Shown one piece after another: positions 14,052 to 17,335 of a DNA stretch of 17,335 nucleotides; the first letter of the stretch is position 1; every line of letters starts with the position of its first letter. Source of the DNA: Neisseriaceae bacterium. GTDB taxonomy: Bacteria > Pseudomonadota > Gammaproteobacteria > Burkholderiales > Neisseriaceae. The position numbers and the translations under genes were made by a program. The notes below the pieces were generated by a model that ran no database searches, was not told where the DNA came from, and was given only the letters and a program-made list of their open reading frames with translations. The stretch spans positions 1 to 17,335 of the forward strand of contig JAFWUA010000060.1 of NCBI GenBank assembly GCA_017518785.1, read 5' to 3'.

Positions 14052-14067
14052 TAGTTTCGCGAAACTA
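14052..14067. promoter_or_regulatory. 16-bp perfect palindrome, candidate operator upstream of the PAS gene
   Basis: TAGTTTCGCGAAACTA is its own reverse complement and has no loop, which suits a dimeric repressor better than a terminator. On the PAS-gene strand it lies between a weak -35-like TTGTAG and a weak -10-like TTAAAT, so a bound protein would block that promoter. It also lies in the 129-bp gap after obgE. Confidence 0.5.
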
Positions 14068-14128
14068 CAACTCACCATTCTACACTGCTTAATTTTTGTT
14101 TGTAAAGCACATTAAGTATAAAAAATTT

Positions 14129-15247
14129 TTAAATATTTTGTATTAATGATGGTGGATTATTTTCTAAATTGTCTTGCTTTGTGTTTTTGTCTTTTTTAAC
14201 TTCATTTAAATAATTTTGGATAGCGTATATCAACTGTTGAGTGCCATCATGATTTAAGGCACTTATTTCAAATAAGCGAGGAGTTTGGGTGTCGAATTGA
14301 AATTCATCGTTAGGAGTAGGGTGATTCCACTCAATTTTTTGTAGAAATTCTCTTATTCTATTTGTTTTTTCGTTTTCCGGCAGTATATCTGTTTTGTTTA
14401 AAATTAACCAACGAGGCTTGTTATACAAATTTTCGTCATAACGGCGAAGCTCATCAACAATAGCCATATATTCATGTGCAGGATTGGTATTTTCATCGAA
14501 CGGAGCAATATCTACTATGTGTAATAGCAGACCAGTTCGTGACAAATGCTTTAAAAAACGATGTCCTAAACCAGCACCTTCTGCAGCACCTTCAATCAAA
14601 CCTGGAATATCTGCCATCACAAAACTATCATTTTCTGATAATCGCACCACGCCTAAATTGGGGTGGAGAGTGGTAAATGGGTAATCTGCCACTTTGGGTC
14701 GTGCGGCAGATACTGCACGAATCAATGTTGATTTGCCAGCATTGGGCATGCCCAAAAGCCCAACGTCAGCTAATACTTTTAACTCCAACAATAAAGAGCG
14801 TTGTTCACCTTCTTCACCAGGTGTAGCTTGTTTTGGGGAGCGATTAGTGGAAGATTTAAAATGAATATTACCTAAACCACCTTTCCCACCTTTTGCCAAG
14901 CAAATTTTTTGATTGTGCGTTGTTAAATCTCCCAATAATTCACCAGTGTCAGCGTCTTTGATTTGCGTACCAATTGGCATTTTTAATTCAATATCGTCTG
15001 CACCTTTGCCGTAACGGTCAGAACCATGTCCTTTTTCACCGTTTTTAGCACGATATTTTTTGACAAAGCGATATTCAACCAGAGTATTGATATTTTCATC
15101 AGCTACTGCAAATACACTGCCGCCACGACCACCATCACCACCATCTGGTCCGCCCATAGGGATGTATTTTTCACGGCGAAAGCTTACAGCACCGTTGCCA
15201 CCGCTGCCAGCTACTACTTCAATTTTGGCTTCGTCAATAAATTTCAT
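14129..15247 (-). CDS. obgE: Obg family GTPase (ObgE/CgtA)
   Basis: Obg is an essential GTPase that associates with the 50S ribosomal subunit and links ribosome assembly to growth state. I choose the ATG at 15247 (MKFIDEAKIEVVAGSGGNG), the universal Obg start, giving 372 residues. The frame stays open 18 codons further upstream, but that part is not conserved. The glycine-rich Obg fold spans 1-158 (GGPDGGDGGRGG, GGKGGLGNIHF). The G domain follows: G1 GMPNAGKS (166-173), G2 PFTTLHPN (190-197), G3 DIPGL (213-217), G4 NKTD in LILNKTDIL, and G5 SALNHDG. The short tail is charged and not conserved. The ribosome-binding site is weak (AGAAAA). The gene lies downstream of phaR on the same strand, with a hairpin between them. 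Confidence 0.96.
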   Translation of the reverse strand: MKFIDEAKIEVVAGSGGNGAVSFRREKYIPMGGPDGGDGGRGGSVFAVADENINTLVEYRFVKKYRAKNGEKGHGSDRYGKGADDIELKMPIGTQIKDADTGELLGDLTTHNQKICLAKGGKGGLGNIHFKSSTNRSPKQATPGEEGEQRSLLLELKVLADVGLLGMPNAGKSTLIRAVSAARPKVADYPFTTLHPNLGVVRLSENDSFVMADIPGLIEGAAEGAGLGHRFLKHLSRTGLLLHIVDIAPFDENTNPAHEYMAIVDELRRYDENLYNKPRWLILNKTDILPENEKTNRIREFLQKIEWNHPTPNDEFQFDTQTPRLFEISALNHDGTQQLIYAIQNYLNEVKKDKNTKQDNLENNPPSLIQNI

Positions 15248-15303
15248 ATTTGTTTTTCTAAATGATAATTTGGGAAATAATTGATATATATTTTTAAGCA
15301 CAG

Positions 15304-15355
15304 CAGTCTGAATAAATTAAATTAACTGGTATTAAGATTAAATTATTCAAGACTG
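15304..15355. terminator. long hairpin between phaR and obgE, possible terminator
   Basis: CAGTCTGAATAA (15304-15315) pairs with TTATTCAAGACTG (15343-15355) with one bulged A, and the AT-rich interior extends the pairing imperfectly. It lies 34 bases past the phaR stop. It has no clean U-tract, so confidence is limited. Confidence 0.45.
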
Positions 15356-15361
15356 CCGGAA
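15350..15361 (+). repeat. variant DUS-like word AGACTGCCGGAA
   Basis: It differs from the dominant word at position 3 only, and is the same variant as the copy inside glnD. It overlaps the right arm of the hairpin after phaR. Confidence 0.55.
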
Positions 15362-15388
15362 AGATTGTTGCGTACCATGTTGCAATAT

Positions 15389-15868
15389 TTACTCTTGCGA
15401 ATTGTTGATTGTTTTTTGCCAGAAAGACAATGCTTGTTGTTGTAGGGAGCGTTGCCATTCCATGAATGGGATATTTGAAAAGCTTTGAAATGGAGACATC
15501 AACCAACGATTAGCTTTATTCACAGCTTTTGCTTGCTCTTCAATTTTTTCTTGCCATTCTGCGAAAATACGCATATTTTGCTCCAAAAATGGAGCGAACA
15601 AGCTTTGCGAAACTTCTCCATACATGCGAATCATTTGGCAAATGGTTTCATTGCTTAAAATTGGAGTTCCTCCGGCTTCCTCTTCAGATATAATCTGCAA
15701 AAGCACTGAACGAGTCAAATCCTCATCAGTTTTTGCATCGACAATTTGGATATCTTCATATTCCAAAACCATTTGTTTAACATCTGAAATGGTTACATAG
15801 CAACTGATGGCAGTGTCATACAGTCGGCGGTTGTGGTATTTTTTGATGATGCGTTTTTCAGTTTTCAT
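15389..15868 (-). CDS. phaR: polyhydroxyalkanoate synthesis repressor PhaR
   Basis: PhaR is a DNA-binding regulator that represses phasin and its own gene and is released when it binds nascent PHA granules. The 159-residue protein begins with the conserved PHA-accumulation DNA-binding domain: RIIKKYHNRRLYDTAISCYVT at 6-26, then VDAKTDEDLTRSVLLQIISEEE at 43-64. The second PHB-accumulation region has MIRMYGEVSQSLFAPFLEQNM. The C-terminal tail is rich in Trp, Phe and Gln (WRSLQQQALSFWQKT type), as expected for PHA contact. The ribosome-binding site is weak. The gene is divergent from phaP, which is its expected target, with 551 bases between the two starts. No PHA synthase or other pha gene is in the window. 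Confidence 0.95.
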   Translation of the reverse strand: MKTEKRIIKKYHNRRLYDTAISCYVTISDVKQMVLEYEDIQIVDAKTDEDLTRSVLLQIISEEEAGGTPILSNETICQMIRMYGEVSQSLFAPFLEQNMRIFAEWQEKIEEQAKAVNKANRWLMSPFQSFSNIPFMEWQRSLQQQALSFWQKTINNSQE

Positions 15869-16290
15869 AGATTCAAATCATATCGTTAATTGTTAAAAAA
15901 TTTTTAAGACTTGTTCATATCAACAAGTGCGTTAGACACAAAACTTTTTCCTCTGGAAAACGCCCATTTTAACCGTTTTAAATTCAAAAAGCGACTTTTT
16001 GAAGATACATGCAAAAAATTAAATTTTAACACGAGCAAAAACAACCTTGTTTTATACAACTGTTAGAATGGTGGCGTGTTGGCTTAAAAACCAAAGAATA
16101 GCCGTTAAAAGTGGTATGTTTTTTGATTTTGAACTATACTCGCACTTGTGATTAATTTGAGTTTGAACAGTCGTTTCTTGCTCTTAAAAATCATGAAAAT
16201 TACCACATGTAATATTTTTAACAAAAAATATTTTTGTTGTGTTACAATGAATCGGTAGCTCTGTTTTTTATATAGAGCTTTTCAAGTTTC
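15869..16290. other. upstream part of the phaR-phaP divergent region
   Basis: No gene is visible. Two small hairpins lie in the presumed phaR leader: CTTGTT/AACAAG (15910-15927) and the perfect 9-bp TTCAAAAAG-CGA-CTTTTTGAA (15983-16003). Toward phaP there is a TACAAT box (16243-16248) with a possible TTAACA 19 bases upstream, then a hairpin AGCTCT/AGAGCT (16257-16279). These fit two divergent promoters, but no -35/-10 pair is strong enough to name with confidence. Confidence 0.5.
16243..16248 (+). promoter_or_regulatory. candidate -10 element of phaP
   Basis: TACAAT with a possible -35 TTAACA at 16218-16223 (a long 19-base spacer). Transcription from here would give a leader of about 165 bases before the phaP start. 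Confidence 0.4.
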
Positions 16291-16383
16291 GTGTATCGGT
16301 ATAATACTATATGTTTATAAGTTGCGTGTTGAAGCGATATTCAAGTTTTATATATAGTACTTGCAACTTGCATGCCGATACAT
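16291..16383 (+). promoter_or_regulatory. nested three-stem structure in the phaP leader
   Basis: The outer stem, 16291-16302 with 16372-16383, has 12 pairs including two G-U (core TGTATCGG/CCGATACA). The middle stem is 16319-16325 (AAGTTGC) with 16363-16369 (GCAACTT). The inner hairpin is TTGAA/TTCAA at 16329-16344. An alternative pairing of TACTATAT (about 16305) with ATATAGTA (about 16352) would compete with the middle stem. The 3' arms include a tandem ACTTGCA-ACTTGCA (16359-16372), a possible PhaR-type TGCA-rich site. The structure ends 22 bases before the ribosome-binding site. Confidence 0.55.
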
Positions 16384-16419
16384 TGTGATGTGTGTTACCA
16401 TTAATAGGAGAATTTGTTT

Positions 16420-16986
16420 ATGCAAAATCTAAATGAAGCATTCAGCAGAGTTGGTTTGGATACCTTGAATCAATTGAACAAAACTGCCGAGTTGGTTTTG
16501 AAAAGTACTGAAGAACTTTTTAATTTAAATCTTGAATTCACCAAAAAATCTTTTGACCATAATTCTCAAACAGCCGAAAGCATGTTGAAGAATTGCAATA
16601 ATCCACAAGAAGCTGGTAAAGAAGCAAGCGAATGGGCAAGCCAAAAAGGCGAGCAATTAACCCAACATTTACAAGCTCTTTATGCTTGGGCAGAAGCTGT
16701 ACAACAAAACACTCAAAAATTGGCAGAAAACCAATTTGCAGCGGCACAAGCAAGTATTAAAACTCAATTAGCGGAGTTGAAAAAAGCTTCTCCTGAACAA
16801 ACTCATGCTATGTTTGATCAAATTCAGCAAGCATTTGAAACTACTAAAAGTACAATAGAGTCTTTGCAAACTACTGCAAAAGAAGTGCAAAAAAATGTTG
16901 CTGAAACTGTAAAGCAATCACAAAAGTCAGCTACTGATGCAGTTAAGAATGCCTCTGCTGCTGCTGCTGCGAAAGTGAAAAAATAA
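16420..16986 (+). CDS. phaP: phasin (PHA granule-associated protein)
   Basis: Phasins coat polyhydroxyalkanoate granules and control their number and size. I choose the ATG at 16420, which has the ribosome-binding site AGGAG 9 bases upstream. A TTG at 16414 is too close to that site. The 188-residue protein is almost entirely amphipathic helix, without signal peptide or cysteine-rich parts except C60. It has the phasin_2 pattern of LNQLNKTAELVLKSTEELFNLNLEFTKK followed by the central QHLQALYAWAEAVQQNTQKLAENQFAAAQ. It ends in an Ala/Lys-rich tail (AAAAAKVKK), as in other betaproteobacterial PhaP proteins. It is divergent from phaR, its likely repressor, and is followed by a strong terminator. 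Confidence 0.92.
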   Translation: MQNLNEAFSRVGLDTLNQLNKTAELVLKSTEELFNLNLEFTKKSFDHNSQTAESMLKNCNNPQEAGKEASEWASQKGEQLTQHLQALYAWAEAVQQNTQKLAENQFAAAQASIKTQLAELKKASPEQTHAMFDQIQQAFETTKSTIESLQTTAKEVQKNVAETVKQSQKSATDAVKNASAAAAAKVKK

Positions 16987-17033
16987 AAGTCCAAAGTTAG
17001 TTAAAAGAGAAGTTTGATTTTTCATTTTGATAA

Positions 17034-17063
17034 ACGCACCACATGAGTGGTGCGTCTTTTTTT
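17034..17063 (+). terminator. Rho-independent terminator of phaP
   Basis: ACGCACCAC (17034-17042) pairs perfectly with GTGGTGCGT (17047-17055) around the loop ATGA and is followed by C and seven T. It lies 47 bases after the phaP stop. Confidence 0.93.
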
Positions 17064-17335
17064 GTATTTGCAAATTTTTTGCATGGGATTTGTCTTCCTG
17101 CAATATTCTTTTTGATTCTGCAATTTAGAACTGATAGAGCTGCATATGTATTTTACTGCTTATACCAATGTTTACCCGAAAATATTAAAAGAAATGTTAA
17201 TAATCTTTTTACAAAATAATTGATATTTTCGTTTAGAGAAATGCAACGATTAATGAGTAGTTTTGCAGGAGTTTGGCATGATGGTTTGGTAACATTTAAA
17301 AACAACAAGATTTTTGTAATGGTTTCATAATAATA
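17064..17335. other. 272-bp intergenic tail
   Basis: No gene is visible on either strand. At 17261-17274 the word TTTTGCAGGAGTTT matches the end of the 131-bp elements (reverse complement AAACTCCTGCAAAA, the same word as at 10135-10148), which suggests an element remnant. Confidence 0.5.

Noticed and set aside
14052..14067. Palindrome as the obgE terminator
   Set aside because: It is an uninterrupted palindrome without loop and lacks a U-tract on the obgE strand. An operator is more likely.
15248..15301. 18-codon N-terminal extension of Obg
   Set aside because: Obg proteins begin at MKFID. The upstream codons have no conserved counterpart and no better ribosome-binding site.
16257..16279. 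AGCTCT/AGAGCT hairpin as a riboswitch or terminator before phaP
   Set aside because: Only six pairs with an 11-base loop and no U-tract. It matches no riboswitch class I know and is noted only as part of the leader region.

Overview
The window is AT-rich DNA from a member of the Neisseriaceae (Betaproteobacteria). Two things point there. First, a short sequence with the layout of a Neisseriaceae DNA uptake sequence (DUS), AGTCTGCCGGAA, occurs many times in both orientations. Second, the gene content fits: the aroQ-accB-accC-prmA cluster, GlnD, Obg, a PhaR repressor and a phasin. No species is claimed. The DUS-like word differs from the published dialects I know, and this is the most notable signal in the window.

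Layout. 1-1500 is an accessory left edge: a Sel1-repeat protein cut by the window edge, a three-helix membrane protein, and the 3' remnant of a NodT/TolC-type efflux gene carrying a G9 tract. This is also the only stretch with other DUS spellings (AGGCTGCCTGAA, AGACTGCCTGAA). 1548-4339 holds glnD (PII uridylyltransferase) and a small membrane protein upstream. 4774-5102 holds tRNA-Pro(UGG), tRNA-Arg(UCU) and tRNA-His(GUG) behind a strong sigma70-type promoter, reading leftward. 5202-6553 is a two-gene unit, YqcI/YcgG family then LysE/RhtB exporter, with overlapping stop and start codons; each gene is broken by one single-base frameshift in a homopolymer. 6663-9917 is the aroQ-accB-accC-prmA operon (shikimate step, acetyl-CoA carboxylase subunits, L11 methyltransferase). 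9918-10678 is non-coding and repeat-rich.

10269-12195: an intact NodT-family outer-membrane lipoprotein gene lies between two nearly identical 131-bp inverted-repeat (MITE-like) elements. After a bidirectional terminator come a small helix-turn-helix protein and a two-gene unit, an Aer-type PAS protein without an output domain and a PhnD-like binding protein without a signal peptide. A 16-bp perfect palindrome lies upstream of the PAS gene. 14129-15247 is obgE. 15389-16986 holds the divergent phaR and phaP genes of polyhydroxyalkanoate (PHA) granule biology, separated by 551 bp that includes a nested hairpin in the phaP leader.

How the genes work together: AccB and AccC supply malonyl-CoA for lipid synthesis. 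PhaR probably represses the phasin gene and is relieved when PHA forms. GlnD reports nitrogen status through PII. The PAS and PhnD-like pair looks like an uncharacterised cytoplasmic sensing module. DUS-like words sit mostly between genes, and in two places an inverted pair forms the probable terminator (downstream of glnD and of prmA).
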